Source: Lysobacter antibioticus (lineage in GTDB: Bacteria; Pseudomonadota; Gammaproteobacteria; Xanthomonadales; Xanthomonadaceae). From it: a DNA stretch of 64,000 nt. A program made the position numbers and the translations under genes. The DNA is taken from assembly GCF_000731095.1 (NCBI RefSeq), contig NZ_JMTZ01000008.1, positions 1 to 64,000 of the forward strand, in the 5' to 3' direction. Below the pieces are notes generated by a model, which worked only from the letters and a program-made list of their open reading frames with translations, made no database searches and was not told the origin of the DNA. Positions 63,263-64,000 of this stretch are shown piece by piece. How positions within the stretch are numbered: position 1 is the stretch's first letter; every line of letters begins with the position of its first letter.

Positions 63263-64000
63263 TTACCAGTAGAACTGCACGCGCGCCGAGATCACGTTCG
63301 GGCTGTCGTCGACGACGCGGTTGAAGGTGCGGTTGTTGTAGGCCGCGGTCTGCGAGTAGGTGGCGCTGGTCTTGCCGATGTAGCGCGAGCTGTCGACGAT
63401 CGAGTAGTCGAGCATGAACTTGAAGTTCGAGCGCCAGTACCAGTTCACGCCGACCGTCCAGGCGTCCATTTCGCCGCCGAGCACGCCGTCGACGATCGGA
63501 GCGGCGGTCGGGGTCGCGCCCGGGCGCAGCGAGCCGTCGTTGAGGTCGATCTTGTCGTAGCGCAGGCCGACCTGCCACATGCCGCTGGCGGGCTCGTCGG
63601 GCAGCGGGGTGGTCGGCACGCCGCCCTTGTAGCCCCAGGTCTCGCCGGTGATGTTCCACACGCCGCTGACGTAGAAGCTGTCGCCGCTGAACTTCTTGCC
63701 CGGCTGGGCGATGGAGCGGGTGGCGTAGCGGTCGAATTCCGAACGCATGTACTCGGCCTGGACCTTGACCGGGCCGTGCACCCACATCGCCTCGGCGCCG
63801 ATGGTGTTCTGGCGGTCGACGTTGAGCAGGTTACCGGTGTCGACCAGGCGGCCGGCCGCGAGGTCGACCTGCGGACGAGTGCGGATGCGCACGGTGTCGG
63901 CGTCGGTGTCGAGGTTGACGTAGGACAGGCCGAAGTGGAGGATGTTGCCCTTCTCGTTGATCGGCGCGAAGGTGCCGCGCAGGCCGTAGCCCGAGCCGTG
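63263..64000 (-). CDS. OprO/OprP-type phosphate-selective porin, 3' part
   Basis: This is the C-terminal 245 residues of an outer-membrane porin; the start lies beyond the window. The visible part is a series of amphipathic beta strands (GSGYGLRGTFAPINEKGNIL, KVQAEYMRSEFDRYATRSIA, AWTVGVNWYWRSNFKFMLDY) ending in VISARVQFYW, whose terminal aromatic residue is the barrel-insertion signal. It resembles the OprP/OprO phosphate and pyrophosphate porin family. Its place next to pstS2 and Pho boxes supports a phosphate-uptake role. The final residue is Trp, not Phe. Confidence 0.85.
   Translation of the reverse strand, partial: HGSGYGLRGTFAPINEKGNILHFGLSYVNLDTDADTVRIRTRPQVDLAAGRLVDTGNLLNVDRQNTIGAEAMWVHGPVKVQAEYMRSEFDRYATRSIAQPGKKFSGDSFYVSGVWNITGETWGYKGGVPTTPLPDEPASGMWQVGLRYDKIDLNDGSLRPGATPTAAPIVDGVLGGEMDAWTVGVNWYWRSNFKFMLDYSIVDSSRYIGKTSATYSQTAAYNNRTFNRVVDDSPNVISARVQFYW

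Overview
The window is GC-rich and gene-dense. Its core gene order (map-glnD-dapD opposite rpsB-tsf-pyrH-frr-uppS-cdsA-dxr-rseP-bamA-lpxD-fabZ-lpxA-lpxB-rnhB) is gammaproteobacterial. The accessory genes (lysyl-endopeptidase-like secreted protease, penicillin acylase, GH19 hydrolase, two PstS proteins) and the families of interspersed GTAGGAGCGGCG and CCGCGAAGGCGGG repeats suggest a Lysobacter-like member of the Xanthomonadaceae. That placement is inferred from gene order and repeat style, not from a database search.

Layout. 1-13,715 (minus strand): envelope and isoprenoid supercluster frr-uppS-cdsA-dxr-rseP-bamA-lpxD-fabZ-lpxA-(CHCG-motif gene)-lpxB-rnhB-DUF4166. 13,979-17,269: an inserted block with a His-rich CDF metal exporter divergent from a BlaI-like repressor and an M56 antirepressor-like metallopeptidase. 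The peptidase has a long coiled-coil C-terminus instead of a beta-lactam sensor. 17,445-21,694: pyrH, AIM24-family gene, small exported protein, tsf, rpsB. 22,355-29,728 (plus strand): map-glnD-dapD, three tandem paralogous membrane PH-like proteins, a Spx/ArsC-like gene and dapE. 29,898-34,475: penicillin acylase divergent from asnB. asnB is preceded by a 43-codon leader ORF with six Asn codons and a terminator, i.e. a transcription attenuator. 34,623-43,318: secreted hypothetical, polysaccharide deacetylase plus TPR protein, Kef-type antiporter, PD40 lipoprotein, CGNR zinc-finger protein, LysR regulator and MBL-fold lipoprotein. 43,356-43,890: four tandem 140-bp units built from the REP-like repeat. 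43,984-49,977: trypsin-fold protease, rnr, rlmB, and an SMR guanidinium exporter under a guanidine-II (mini-ykkC) riboswitch. 50,079-52,554: GH19-like hydrolase, unknown protein, RNase T. 52,686-56,173: a RiPP operon of the bufferin/Hvf type (EGKCG-repeat precursor, MNIO/DUF692 enzyme, DUF2063 partner, DoxX protein) behind an ECF sigma factor. 56,498-64,000: phosphate block oprP-like (partial), pstS2, pstS1, pstC, pstA, pstB, phoU, with Pho boxes in front of both pstS genes.

How they work together. The minus-strand supercluster couples translation (S2, EF-Ts, RRF), UMP and undecaprenyl-PP supply, phospholipid and lipid A synthesis and outer-membrane assembly. The map side couples nitrogen sensing (GlnD) with lysine/diaminopimelate synthesis (DapD, DapE). 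The most interesting parts are the regulatory leaders (asnB attenuator, guanidine riboswitch, double BlaI operator, double Pho box) and the copper/metal-related RiPP operon.
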